Positions 29,301 through 42,540 are shown, counted from the first letter of the stretch. The stretch: DNA of 64,000 bases from Rotaria sp. Silwood1 (GCA_905250075.1 CAJNOP010000002.1:7615565-7679564), one strand, 5' to 3'. The notes: a model not told the origin generated them from the sequence alone. Made by a program: numbers and translations.

Positions 29301-32300
29301 TAATAATGTAGACAACATATTTTAGTTAATTCATTTACAGATTGCACTTAGAAATAATTATTCAATTTTATTTAAAAGTCTAATTTAGTGTAGATGTATG
29401 AGCAACTATTTTCCAGAGCGATACGCACATTCTTAAAAATATGTCAAAAAGAAGTTCGTAGATGTTTGACAAACAAATACTGTCGAACATACTATTAAGG
29501 TCTTGATGAACTCTATCTATTTCATTTGTACTTTGAACAGTCCTATTTATTGCAATAATATATTCAAAATTGGTTTATATGTAAACGTCATAAATCTATT
29601 TTATGAGAGATATGAGTCAGTAATATGTCAACAAGTTACAGCACATTATGTTAGCTAGTCTCAGAGAAAATTACAGAACATTTGAATGATGATGATACAG
29701 ACCTTAAATAACTAAAGTATTTCAATTTATTCAAATAAATTTGCACTTTAAACAAACAGATATTTTCAAAGAAATAAACTATGAATACATCGTATTCATC
29801 ATTACCTTTTCTTTGTAACGAAATACTTTTCAATGAAGTTCGAATTCAATCAATAACAACTTAAGATCTTATCCAAAACGTGCTTGATTTCTATTTAAGA
29901 AAGAAGCATTTTTGTTTTTCAATAGAAAGAAACATTTACGTAATAAATATTTTTTTCATTCACTAGAGACCAACGAATACTTTTCTCATTATAAAATAAG
30001 GATGTCACTGCATATCATCTCCAAAGTTAGACTAGACTTATTCATAATTTGTAATACTAAACTTCTTTGATAAAGACATAATACTTCAAATCTTGAACAA
30101 AGTAAATATCTAATACATGAAATTAAAACCATATGCAAGAAAATATTGAATAGCTGTTCTTTGGAGTCATAATCACAAATTTCAACTCAGAATCATACTA
30201 CTAGTTATAACCAACAATAGACTTTATAATCTTTTGTATTTTTATATAAATGCTAAGTGCAGAAATTACAAACATGAGAAACCACTCATGCACATAATTT
30301 CAGCTATTATCAAAGGAAAAAGCACTTAGAAGTACAACTAAAGTGTTCTTTGTTAAACTAACGCTATAAATGGCGTAGAATGAAAAGAAAACAAATTCCG
30401 TTTAGAAAAAAAAAATTAGAATACTATTTAAATTTTTTTTATATGAATAACAAAATCCTTAATTTTAAAGAAAATTTATATTCAATTATAAATTAAACTT
30501 TATTTATTCCTGAAGAAATTCAATTCATAGATTATTATAACTTATGTTAAACCTAATATTTAAAATGATTTCTCTAGGTCGAAGTGTGACCAGTTGACAT
30601 TCGTGACTTAAACGGCAAAAGAAGCCGATGCATTTAATATATCAATTAAACAATTAATTTTTTCGCGTAACAGTCCATTACTTGAGTTCTACGAAGACAT
30701 ACAACGTAAAACTCATGTAACCCTTAGAGTTTCTAATAGTAACAACTCCTACAATAGTGTGTTATATTTCATATATGCTAATATTAAAAAAGAACGAAGA
30801 TTTCCTTCAAACATATCATCTGGTAACTCACAGCAGCTAACATCTATACTATACTTTGACTCACTTTTTTCTATAATGATATAATTTCTTCACAATGTAG
30901 AAGTTTGATCTCGTCCTATTTCAAATAAATACTTAATATAACTGAAAAACATCTCAATTCGTTAAAGGATAATATTACTAATAGAAAAATAGTACGGCTT
31001 TATCTTAGACTTCCTATGGTAAAGTTTCTTAATAATCTAAATATTTTCATAATTGCATGGTGCTAGTATACGGCAAGATTGTGACAATAGAACGGAGTTT
31101 TCCTGATATTTTGTAATGAAGGCATGAACTGAAAACTACAATCTTTGAGATTTTATCAGAGTCGGTTAAAAATAGCTTAGAAAAGTGTGCTTGAAATTTC
31201 ACGGCGCAAAATCTTTAACTTAGATAGAAATTAACTTCTAATACCGAGATAACTTTTCGTGAGCATAATAAATTCATTGTACATGGTATAAAACTCTCAT
31301 CTGATGATGAGAAAATATTAGCTCAAAATTTAGTGCTATGAATTTATTAGTTGGAAACTTGCAGGCTCACAATTCTTGATCATAAACTCCATGGTAATCA
31401 TTGAAAAGTAGCAAAATCAGTCATCTTGAGTGTTTCGCAAGCATCAATAAAAACCCAGTTGGTTTTAAGAGTTAAACCAATCCGATTCTAAACATGCTCT
31501 GGAATATAATTTTTGTTTGTTTTTTTTTCTAATTTAAGTTTTTGGAAGTATTATACCATCATTAATAACAATAGCAAGTAATATAATATCTGTATATCGT
31601 GTACGTGAATTAAATCGTTTAACATCAATTTATATATTACCCTGTCGTCGTCGTACAGATGATACACGTCGTATATTACTTGTTATTACAGTTGAATGTT
31701 TATTTGCTATAGTTAATTCATGGTTTAGTGATATTATATTATCATTAGTTTATTGTAAAAGAAATTTATCAGCTGGCGATGATTGTCCTATGTATTTAAA
31801 AAAAATCTATGATTTATTAGTTATCTTTGATATGGTTAATTCAGTATCAAATATAATTTTACATTGTTTATGTGGTAAACGTTTTCGTAATGAACTTCGA
31901 CGAATGTTAAGGACATTTATTGATTCTCTAAAACAATTTTTTCGTGATATATGGTGTTGTTATTTTCAAATTGATTGTAGAAAATTACGTAAACAACAAT
32001 ATGCTTCTTATAAAGCATCAATAATACAATATGAAAGTTCAAATAGTTCGAATAGTGCAAGTCATAATCATCTTTATTTACAAATTCAAACATCACCAAG
32101 ACCAAATAGTAAACATTGTTGCGATTGTCGATGGTATTTTAATCGAAGACCATTAGGTACATCAAAACAATTTTTATCAACAATATCAAAAGAATGTTTA
32201 AAACAGAATCAAATACCTTGTGCTGTTCAATATCGATCATTAACACAACGAGCTTATATAACAAAACAAACTCAGGCTCGTTCAATGAGACTTTATTATC

Positions 32301-32359
32301 CAACACAACAAACAACAACATCATTAGTTAATAAACATCGTTTTCTAAATATTCGTTAA
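26389..32359 (+). CDS. Divergent rhodopsin-like G protein-coupled receptor
   Basis: Two exons, 26389-27328 and 31539-32359, join in phase 1 across a 4.2-kb intron to give 586 aa. TM1 carries GSSGNGLCILVFL, the class A G-N motif; TM2 is YFIVLLFVDSIYLLF; TM3 is SLVLMSIMSVQRTAF; TM4 is TFLIILSAFFIAYTFEFAG; TM5 FGSIIPSLITIASNII; TM6 RILLVITVECLFAIV; TM7 ends FDMVNSVSNIILHCLCGKRF, where NSVSNI stands in the NPxxY position. The DRY motif is replaced by VQR. The loop between TM4 and TM5 is very long, about 140 residues with several N-glycosylation sites. The C-terminal tail is long and Ser/Gln/Thr-rich. The Met chosen follows a likely splice acceptor (TTTTCTTCAG at 26374-26383), so an upstream exon adding an N-terminus is possible; the frame is also open upstream to 26254. 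The ligand is unknown, perhaps a peptide. Confidence 0.8.
27329..31538 (+). other. Large GPCR intron
   Basis: GT at 27329 and AG at 31537-31538. The interior is AT-rich with no supported nested gene on either strand. A minus-strand open frame at 27691-27999 is not recognised; its neighbourhood (GGGGCGTGACCAAGTTTTTG at about 27761) looks like the conserved edge of an unidentified repeat. Confidence 0.55.
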
Positions 32360-35021
32360 CTCAGATCTAATAGTTCATTTTCTTTTTTTTCATAAAATTA
32401 ATAAACTACAAATTCATTCATAACTACCTTCTACAAAAGTATTTTTTTAAGAAACCAATTAGTATAATGATTCTTTACTGTAAATAATATAATGGAGAAG
32501 AAAACGTTCAAAGAAAATATAAATTATTTTTTCTATTTATTCAATTGTGAATAACGTCTGACTTCTTTGGTTTTTACTTTTTCATTAATAAGTAAGTTTT
32601 CTCGGAAATAATAATACTTTTAGAAAAAAAGCAATCAACAAAAAAAATGAGTCATTTGAAAAAAAACGGTAATAATCATCCTATATTCATCGTAGACGCA
32701 TAAAGATTAGTGATTAGCTCTTTACATATCTAATTCTATTTATTTTATTTAATGGAATTGCGTCTACTTTAAGCTAAGGTTTATTAAAAAGTCATCCGTC
32801 TGCTACAACTAAAGTATATTGTGACAATTTCGTGTTACATGAATTTAGGTTAAAACCTGTTTTTCAACTATTCGACTACAGAGAGTTGCAATCAGTCGAG
32901 TTCAGCCAATTCAAAAATTTTTTTAGACAGGTAAAAACTGTTCGGTTTGTTAGATCATCAATAATCCGTTAACAGGAATAGCTACATAAAACAACTATAG
33001 TCCTTTATATAAATTTCGATTTAAGAAATAAAACAGTGTGATCGAATAGAAGAACATAAAACAAATAGGTCGTGAAACAACACTGTTTGATTATTTTCAT
33101 CAGAGCAAACAAACGTCCTCTCAACAAGCATTATCAGAAAAAAATGGCCTATATATAAAATATTCTCCGACCGATGAAGACCAGTTACAGTACTGCGACA
33201 ACATTGATATTTGAATTTATAAAGCATTCAAATAAATATTTCATTCCACAATCGTGGAAGACTTTTGAAAAATTTCTATATATAATGCTGGACTAAAGTT
33301 TTAGACAACTGTGTTTCTAGTACAGCTCCAGTAAAAAGCTATCTTTTGACTCACGATTTTCACCAACAGTACAGTCATTGTCTGTAGTCTATTCGAATAA
33401 AAACTAGACTCACAAAATTGAATCATATTTGAACTGAACTTATAACATTTCGAGGTAAGCATTTCTTCGTACAGTTTTCAAATTACATTATTTTTCTTTG
33501 AAAATAATTAGGAAAAAAACATATTTTGACAAATGAAACTTTTCTATGAAGCTACTCGCCTACTTTACAAGGATGTGGATGTGTACAATGGGAGAAAAGG
33601 GAATTTTTACAATACCGAAGTCTCGCTTATTCCCTCTTGGGATGTGTGGTTGTATGTTTTCAGATCTGCGTCAAGATATGAGTGCGGATGTTATTGAAGC
33701 GAAGATCCATTCATATCCGCAGTTCCCGTTTATCCATTTTTTGTTCCTCCAAATTGTGAACGACCAGTAAGCCCTCCTACAATAAAAACCCTAATGGGAA
33801 TATATTTTATGTAATCAACGAACAATAAATACTCAGAAGCATAAATTATATTCTTGTAGAAAAGACAAACAAAATTGAAAAATAATCAGCGAACAATAAA
33901 TTGTCTAAACCTTTATCAATACATACTCTTTTATGCATAATATGGTGCTCGGAAGAAAACAGCTGGTGGAATTGATCATATTGTTTGAAAGCTAATCGAA
34001 TTTGCTTTAGTCTATCTTTTTTTTAATGATGATTAAATTTCAGTATTGAAATAGACTTCATGAATTGTCATCTTGGATTGAACGAAAAGTAAATAACTGA
34101 TGATGATTAATTCATACTGCTTGATTTTTTCATCTTTTCATACATGAATCTTTGATATCCAATCTAGAAACTAATTAAATCTTTAATAGATTTTATCACT
34201 ACTTGGTTTTTTTTGTCAATTAGAATTTATTATTGTATTAAAATGAAGATTTTCTTGATCTAAAATATTATCTCACTATTACATCCGATTTTTATATACT
34301 TTTATAATAGGTTTTCTGTTGGATAAACTAAATAATTGTCTATTCCTTTTTTCTTAACTTTTCTATGGTTTTTTAAAATATCTCATTGTTTGTGATAATG
34401 TATTCTATTTAGAATCAAATAGAATAAGATTTCATTCAGTAAACTAACATGTTGAAATATGCAAACAAATTAATTTACAAAAATATTTTCTATGTTAGCA
34501 ACCACATTATCAATTGGATAATGCACTATTAACAAAGGATGAATTAAGTTAATGTTCTTTTTTTAATGTAGAATAATGATTTGTTTGAAATAGATAAAGT
34601 TTCCGAAACAAACATATTTGTAGATAAAGATTTGTATCCGAGTGAAACGAGATCAAAACAACAAATTATCGTCTTTTTTTATGCTGCAATATTTGAGTTG
34701 AACAAATGACTAATGAAGAGCATTAGTGGATGGCAGCCGTTCATATCTCGTTCGTTCTCAACATGAGTTACCATCAAACAAATAACGATCACACCAAATG
34801 AGTCTATTAATTGAAATAGGATCAAATACGAATATAGCCAATAGAAAATAATTTCAATTGTTATAACGAAAAAAAAAAAGAAAACACAGAGAAAGAGAAA
34901 AACAAAATGGATTATCTCAAATAGGTCAATTAAACAAATGTGTCAAATAGTTGACTAATCTTGATCATATCAAACATTTAGACGAAGAAGAAAAAGAATA
35001 AAATACATAAAAAACAGTCTA
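32360..35021. other. Non-coding stretch
   Basis: Between the GPCR and the gap-interrupted gene. A short inverted pair GTAGACGCATA (about 32694) and TTGCGTCTAC (about 32758) may mark a small element. The open frame 33546-33770 is unsupported by splice structure or similarity. Confidence 0.45.
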
Positions 35022-35792
35022 ATGTATGAAAATGAAATAATCGAATATACAAATCGACATAAAATGGAAGAAACAACAGCGAAAGTATTTGCTCGTTTAC
35101 ATCATATGAAAAGTATTCTTTATAAAACTATTAAAAGTAGGTAAAATATTCCGATCAGAAGTTTTTAAATTAATTTTTAATAATATTTTAGAAACATCTT
35201 GTGGTACTATTTCTAATCATAATGGTACTTGTTGTTCACCATTAAGTGATCATTATGATCAACAATCTGAATCAACAATAACATCATTAATTAATGTATG
35301 TTTATTCAGTTTTTATTAAAAAAAGATCAAATTATATGCAGACATTCTTTATTTTATTGATAGAATACATCTTATGACACAATATCATCGATTAGTGGAG
35401 ATTCAATGGATTCAGGTGTATCGATAGTAAGTGATTTTTCACACTATTCATTATCATCACCATCATCAACATCATTACTTAATCGAACAACAACAACAAT
35501 ACCAAAATCATATCATTTGAGGTGTGATCCATCAATCATTAACTATATATCACATAATCTATTAACAACTCATCGTTCAGAACTTTTTCTTGACGAAATC
35601 GATGATCAAAATATTGAAGAAACTCCATCTATACAAATACCATTAGCAGAAAGTAGTCGTCGTATTATACATCAAAATGAAGAAAATGATCAAACTATTG
35701 TTGCTGATGATGAAGATGAACATCCAGGACCATTGACATCAACATTAATTGATCGATGGTATTCCATAACGAAAACTTATTCAGCAACATTT
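35022..35792 (+). CDS. Ser/Thr-rich protein of unknown function, 3' end lost in gap
   Basis: Exons 35022-35136, 35192-35295 and 35364 onward join with consistent phases (1 then 0); the third exon runs into a 10-N gap at 35793. About 216 residues are visible. The N-terminus is helical and charged (EIIEYTNRHKMEETTAKVF, then ARLHHMKSILYKTIKK). It is followed by a Ser/Thr/Asn-rich, probably disordered region and an acidic segment (VADDEDEHPGPL), ending with IDRWYSITKTYSATF before the gap. Codon use matches neighbouring genes. After the gap no clear continuation of this frame is seen, so either the gap has unknown length or sequence is missing. No domain is recognised. Confidence 0.6.
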
Positions 35793-35802
35793 NNNNNNNN
35801 NN
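35793..35802. other. Assembly gap (10 N)
   Basis: Ten N residues inside an open exon. The fixed round length suggests a placeholder rather than a measured gap. Confidence 0.95.
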
Positions 35803-37435
35803 GTACAAGTTGTTCAGTACTCCACAAGCTATCAGAATATCACGTTGTTTGCTAACAACTATGACTGCATAGAATAAAAAAAATTAAAAATACTGTTCGT
35901 TACGGAATTTCACGTTTAGAAGTCGAAGGTTTTGAGGACCTGAAATTTTTAAATTACCATGATAAAAATATATCTCTTTCATAATTTACGAGTAGTACAA
36001 AGATAGTTCTATCGTTCAAGCAATCAAGTTTTATTCTCACAGCAAGTGCACATTAAAATTGCTGATCATCATTCAGACAAAAAATGCAAGTGAACAAGAT
36101 TCAAAATCATACTTGATTATGAAATTAGTCAATAAATTTATTTTATATATATATGATGAAAGAAAAACGAGGATTATATCACTCATAACTAAGGTATCTC
36201 ACAGCTTGCAACATGTTTGTTAATCCGTCAATGGTGTACTTTCGATTGCAGAGACAGTATTCTTTCACTTTTGTAATTTCAAACCTTCGAATGTGAGGGT
36301 GATCGTTAGCTGGCCATCACCAGTTAAGGATAAATAGAATATAGAATGCCACAAAGAAAGTTAGTCTGGGCGGGATACATCTTGGAAGACAGAGGCACAC
36401 AGACCATTTAGCCTTCTATATGGAGTTTTAACCAAAATAAGTAATAAGTTATATGTACATTGTGCACTAAGATTTCATAGAATGCGTGTGTGTGGGAGTG
36501 TCAAGATCCGGTAAGAGAAGACTCGTACCTACACCTTATGTAAAGAAATCAACCAACAACAAAATTTGATTGCTAATTTTGATGTAAAACCCGGAAAAGA
36601 ATCTTGCAAGAGAGCGAGAATCCTTATTTAATTTTTAGCTTTTGTTAAATAAATCTTTTATATATATGATAATGTTTCACATTCATAATCTGTCGAACCT
36701 CAAATGTCGGAAGCTCAATTGTCTTATCGACGTACAAAGGGTCTTCCTACGTTCCGTTTGCAAGACGATATTTTCATGGCATTTTTAACAAGAAAAAAAT
36801 TTTCTCTAAATAGATAGTAGGATGAAAAATATAACAGGTGTACTACTCGGACAAAAAAATCATTTACAATATGATTAAGTCAATAAACCTTATCAATATT
36901 TTTCAGAGGAAATGAAATGAACAAATTCATAGTGTGAACAAAACAAGGATAAAGACATAGAATTCAAAATTTAATTAATACAAACAGATGAATCACGAGA
37001 AGAGATAAGTTTTCTTTTGCTTGAATTTCTTGTATGAAGAAATATGATGTTATCAATTTGATAGAATGACATATACTCTTCTGATTACTATTAATAATAA
37101 TTGAAAGTTATAAAGAGTTTCGCTACTAGATTACAACTTCATTGGATCATGATCGAACAAATGACCTATACGTCTTGCAGGACACACGTTCTATGATGCT
37201 CTTTAAATCTGAATAAAGTTGATGTTATCGATTATTGAGTTGAATTATATATAATACATGACTTTTTCGCTTGTGTTCATTAATGCTAAAAAAGATACAT
37301 AACTTCAATGGAAGCCATGAGTGACAGAAACGAGATCGTTAGTGAAAAGAGAAGCGGATAGAAACTACGTTTTTTTTTTTATTTTTATTTTTTGAGTTAA
37401 TTTAAAATACAAAACGTGATGAAGATATCTGATAT
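35803..37435. other. Non-coding stretch after the gap
   Basis: No exon chain seen. A short GC-richer patch near 36290-36420 is atypical for the region but shows no coding sense or recognisable RNA fold. Confidence 0.45.
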
Positions 37436-38118
37436 TTAGACAAAATTCGGTAATGTAATCCATTCTTGACCAAATGTATCATTCAATCGATCGATATCAC
37501 GTACATGTCGATTGATATATTTAACACTTGTCGATGGCTTTGGTATTGATAGTTTCAAAACACGTGCTAACAGTGATGATGGACGAATTGATGCTAAAAA
37601 TAAAAAAGAAATACATTTTGTTATAGATATTTAATAAAAAAATAGAATTTTACTTTTTGTTGATCGTTTACTTATAACAGTGGCTTGTGATACGTCAGAT
37701 TGATTGAGTGTAATAATACTAAAATCAGAATTATTATCGATACTATCAATTATTTCCCAAGTCGTTGTAATAGTTGTTTCATTGAATTTATTCTAAAATG
37801 CATAGTGTTTTTTTTTTGTAAATTCATTTTGCAACTCGTACTAACCTTTTCATGGTTGTCTTCTGTGAGTGTTCTATCCAGAGATAATAATGAATCATTA
37901 CTAATAGTATGATCACCAACAAGTGTTTGATCATCGTTACTTAATAGAGTAATACCGGATGACATAGTAGACGATAGAATTTGTATTGTTTTTCGTTTCG
38001 AAATTGCGTATCGAATAGGTGTTCGTTCAAAACTACGTTCAGTACACACATTTACTCGTTTAAGAAGACGTTTTGCACTTGACTCTAATGGACGTGTTGG
38101 TGTTGTAAAAGACATCAT
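37436..38118 (-). CDS. Small basic protein of unknown function
   Basis: Three minus-strand exons, 38118-37846, 37792-37654 and 37593-37436, close in phase to 189 aa. The N-terminal third is basic with proline-directed sites (SFTTPTRPLESSAKRLLKRV, then FERTPIRYAISKRK), the kind of sequence often phosphorylated by cyclin-dependent kinases. The middle is Ser/Asp/Thr-rich. The C-terminal exon is predicted helical with charged residues (VKYINRHVRDIDRLNDTFGQ) and may be the conserved functional part. There is no signal peptide or membrane segment. All introns are GT-AG and about 53-60 nt. A nuclear role is a guess from composition only; the family is not recognised. Confidence 0.65.
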
Positions 38119-39779
38119 GTTATCGATTGACTATATTTTGGTTAATATATATAAGATAGTGCTCTAATAACCGAATCGACGGTATCGCTAATTGACAATT
38201 CTTTGATATGTGTATTGACAGATGTATATTGCGTGAATGATTAGTGATCGTGATAATGATGAATGAATAATCAAACAGATGATACACAATAAACATATGA
38301 TTTGATGCTTGAATAACTTATTATAGTAATAAATTAGAAATTCGACAAATATATCATAAAATACAAAAGAAATTGAAGATTTCGATTACTGAAAAAGACA
38401 GATTGATATTTGTTTCGAATCATTTTTCATCCATAATAACACACAACATAAAAATGGTTTTATATTCAATTTAAACCAAAAACACTCGGTGAGAACGAAA
38501 ATGTCAATATAATTGAAAATCTTTCGGAATATTTAACCTCTGTAGACTTGAAAACATCATCCGTTGTGATCTTTCAATGTTCAAGAAAAAGATGTCAAAA
38601 TTTTGACACAACATTGTAATACGCATAAATTAATTAACATATATTAGCATAAATATTACCTATATAAAAAAATCCAATGGAAGAGGAGCATGCATGAAGG
38701 AATAGATTAAACGGAATAGTTTCATTCACATACCATCGGTTTTGCATTCATCACACTCTCAACGTAATAAAGATTTGTTCATCCTTTAATATTAGGTCTA
38801 TTTCAAGAGAAGAATTCATTATTAGTACAAACGATCATTAATCAGTTGTACTCTTTTGTGAAAATATTTCTTTCGATACGAATGCCGCTTTCTTGATGCG
38901 AACTAAACACTATTAAAATTGTATTACCATTGTTTCAAATATTTTGGGTAGAAGAAGAAAAGCAAAATAGTGTAGGTAACTAATATTACATTTGTTTAAT
39001 TGTTCTTATTTAGAAGAGGGCGACATTTTCGAAGACTAGAGATCAATATGGACTGACATTAGCAAGTCAGAGTGTCAAGAAGTTAAAAGAAATAAGAAAA
39101 ATGAGAAATGTCATCATGTTCGATAACAAGGAAATTTTATGTAAAGAAACAAGAATAGTAATGCAACTTTTGACAAAGGAGTTGAGAATTGCTATCGAAA
39201 AATAGAAAGTTGCCTCATAACGATACTTTTTATCGAATGCCCAAGCAGTATATGACAATACTTATAGAACGTTCTGCCTATATTCAATGTCGTCTTTATA
39301 AATAGCGTCCGTTGCCTTTCTAGAAATTATCTACCGGAAAAAAACGTTTTTTAGACAACAAGAACTCAAAAATGAATTAAATTAGTATTATAGAAAATAA
39401 CTCTGAGTACTTCACATAGATTATTCTAATGCACATATTGTCGAAATAGGGTGTGGGTGAGAGTATTAGTATTGTCTTGACCGACACCCACACCCATACT
39501 CATGACTATTTAATTAAAAACAATTATGTTTTAACATAAGACGATCGAATAAGAAAAAGTTTTGTCCTTGCCGGAATTTATTTGTATTTTTTTAAAAATA
39601 AATTGATCTTACTCAAAATTGGAAAAAACCGATGATTTCAATCAAATCGATTTATCACAAACAAAATTTTAATTGACGAAAGATTGAATTGTTTCGGTCT
39701 AGTAAAAAATTAATTTGCTATTTTGACGTAAGATAACTTTAAAATATTGTATATTTTATTTACAATCGTAATTTTTTTC
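38119..39779. other. Non-coding stretch
   Basis: Presumptive promoter of the minus-strand gene ending at 38118, then AT-rich sequence without supported exons. Contains a hairpin of telomere-like motifs at 39449-39495 (separate entry). Confidence 0.45.
39449..39495. repeat. Short hairpin of telomere-like units
   Basis: GGGTGTGGGTG (39449-39459) is the exact reverse complement of CACCCACACCC (39485-39495), with a 25-nt loop. The unit is the same TGTGGG word that forms the array at 51190-51280. Confidence 0.6.
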
Positions 39780-39790
39780 TAGAAACTCAA

Positions 39791-40254
39791 CAAACCTAAA
39801 CAAACTCGAGTAGACTTAGAAGAAGTTGATCTCAAAAACGAAAACTAGTATATAACTTTTATTCTGATCGTTCTTTTCTCTATTAAATTTTTCCCATTTT
39901 TAGCATTCATGAAAAAGTTCGTGAATTGTATGAAAAATATGATAAAAAAATAAAGCTTTTAAACAAATACCAATTAGTAAAAAACTTGGTCTTTTTAATA
40001 TGTTTTTTTCCTTAGATTCAAATGTCAATCAACCAAGTGGCCATGCTGGTATGTATTCAATTCATTCAACATTTACTGGTAAGAGAAAAAACTTGATTTT
40101 TTCTATGTATAGCATGTTTTCTTTTTCTTTAGATTTTGAAATCAATATCATCAGTTCATTGCAACAAGATAAAATCGGTTCAGGAAACATGATGATGCCT
40201 GATGGACAAACTATTGATGATGCTATCGATGATGAAGAAAAGACAAAGAATTAA
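39791..40254 (+). CDS. Possible terminal exons of an unidentified gene
   Basis: Three to four exon-like blocks with good acceptor sites lie close together: after TTTTTTCTAG at 39781-ish (LNKPKQTRVDLEEVDL), after TTTTTAG near 39903 (IHEKVRELYEKYDKK), after TTTCCTTAG near 40014 (SNVNQPSGHAG, donor GTATGT), and after TTTCTTTAG near 40133 (FEINIISSLQQDKIG to a TAA at 40252-40254, acidic tail DAIDDEEKTKN). Codon choice resembles real exons here. Donors for the first two are not convincing, no start exon is found upstream and no family is recognised. It may be the 3' part of a gene, a fragment, or partly chance. Confidence 0.3.
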
Positions 40255-40575
40255 CTTTTTATATGACAAAAAAAAAGCATTTTTTTGAATAAAAATCTGG
40301 TGCTGTAGCACATCCCTTGTTATCTGATTGATGTATGTGTATTACAAAACATGCGCATTTAAATTTAAGTACACTAGCAAATCATTTTGATTGAAATCAT
40401 GAATTTCAATTTGATCAGAAGACTAAACATTTTATTTTAATGCATGAATGTAAATTAAAAAAAGTGAAGATTGTGTCATGAGCTTTAACAATATTTTGAT
40501 ATTTGTATTGGTTATATACAACTTAAATAATTTAATTTTAAGTTTTATCCGATTTATTCAATTAATTAAAAAAAG

Positions 40576-42540
40576 TCAGAACTTTTCAACATAAGGAAAA
40601 TATGTATGAAAATGTTTAGGAAGATTCAATTTGTCAATATCGTATATATAATTAACTTTGACACAGTTGATTCGTGTTGTATCTCTTGTGAAGTTGTTAG
40701 TTACCTTTTGAAGAGAAGGATAATAGACACTAAGACTAATATAATTTGATAGACATGTTTTAGTATGAATTAGAAATTGTTCAATGTAATCATCATGAGC
40801 CATATGGAGACAGAACAGAGTAAGATGAGAATATTTAATAACTGGCAAACTACGATGGTCTTTGTTCAAATGTTGACATTGTTTGTGATTTTGTGGTGAC
40901 CGATTCTCAATAGACAATGTTGCAAGCAATGGAAATGATTGAGCAATTCGAATGAAGAATTCATGTTCAAAAGGATGTTCATCAAATAGTGAGACTTTAT
41001 GAACAAACTTGAATAATCCACCTGAAAAACACTTTGTAAGTAGATATAAATAATTCATTGTATACGGTTGTGAATAAATATGACATTGGCCAATATGATC
41101 ATCTGGAAAATAATGGATATAAGAAATTATTTGATAGTTTTCGAGACCTTTAAATGTACGTTGAATATCTTCGTTTGATGGCAAATGAGTTAAATCATCA
41201 ACATTTAAATTTGAATGAATATTGAATACGAATTTATTTAACTTTGATATATGACTCAGAATATCTATTTTCAAATCATTTCCATCAATGAATGATTTAT
41301 TAGTACTACGACCGATAGAGAGATTCAAGAATAATTCTTCTAGATTACACATTCGATGAAGGAGAGGTACAATCGATTCTTCATAAAACATTGTTTCTAA
41401 ACTACAAGTCAATGAAAAACATTTCAAATGAATTAATTCTTCATGAAAAAGAAACCAAATAAAATTCCTTAGTTTCCTTAATTCTAATAATCTATCTTGT
41501 TAATAATTGCTGGTGATGGAGGAGTAAACAAACGAACATCAACATAGAAAATACAAAGTCGTGGGAAACGACCATCAAGCAGATAAAGACAATCAGTAAA
41601 ATCGTCAACATTGATTTGTAATTCCATTAAATTTGAAGAAAAAAATCTTGCAGGTTCTATTGATTCGAAAGATAATCGTTCACGAAAGTCAACATAAATA
41701 TCGGAATATGGATGAAATTTTAAGCATAGTAAATTTGTGCACATAGTTAAAACATATGTACACACTATATTGATTATGTCTGATGTTGATCCTATTATTT
41801 CATGTTTAGCGATTGTAATAATCAATGTTTTAATATGATTTTTGAAGATGCGATCTAAATGAGTTTCCTCGAAAGATATTTAAAAAAATTAAAAAAATCC
41901 TTGTAGTCTTATTTCGAATTCTAGGCTCGATAATTCGTTACTTTCGATGTCGATCTTTATGCTGCTTGTCTATTGTTAGTTTTCTTCACTCTCTTAATAT
42001 TTATTTCATCACTTTTATTTATAACTAAGCTCAAAAATGGATTGGCATAAACAATTTGCAATGATGTACTCAATTATATTAAAAATACTATATTATTCAT
42101 CTTCATATAAGTTCCATAGTTCAGTGATTAAATCAATAGAAATGAAAATGCTTACCATCAAACAAACGTAAAATTGTCTCACGTTCAATATTGAACAGAG
42201 AAAGGCCATGTAAATTCGGATAGTCAGCAGCAAGAAGAATACGTTCCTTACATAATGGTTCGAGATCAAACCACTTGATTTTATAATGAATTTTAGGCAA
42301 TATTTCTGAATAAAATCGTTTAAGTATTGAATCATCTAGTAAATTGATAACACCATTCGATGAACGTCTCATTAATGTTAAATGTTCGGTAAAAATAGGA
42401 TCATTTACGATTTTATCAAGTCGTATATTAACGCCTATTAGAGAATAAAGTACTTCGATATTGGTTAATTTATTCAATATCAACAAAAGTATTTAATCGG
42501 GCATATCTGTCAGTCGGACACATAAATCTTCCATGTTCAT
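40576..42540 (-). pseudogene. Broken F-box/LRR-like family gene
   Basis: The minus strand from 42540 reads MNMEDLCVRLTDMPD, then TAA (42495-42493), then ILLLILNKLTNIEVLYSL, the shape of an F-box start in which D-E-I-L-L is expected; the Glu codon is a stop. This exon runs to 42156. The next block (about 41880-41505) gives ETHLDRIFKNHIKTLIITI through SPAIINKID, then needs a one-base frame change near 41505 to read on as RLLELRKLRNFIWFLFHEEL and into the long open block 41427-40576 (NLEELFLNLS, LNKFVFNIHS, ISYIHYFPDD). The exon 1/exon 2 junction also does not keep frame with the obvious splice sites. F-box proteins of this shape recruit substrates to SCF ubiquitin ligases. At least two independent lesions suggest a pseudogene; translation of the 283-aa 3' frame alone cannot be excluded. 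Confidence 0.75.

Noticed and set aside
31300..31330. CTGATGATGAGAAA resembling a hammerhead ribozyme core
   Set aside because: No proper stem II between CTGATGA and GAAA and no matching stem I or III halves.
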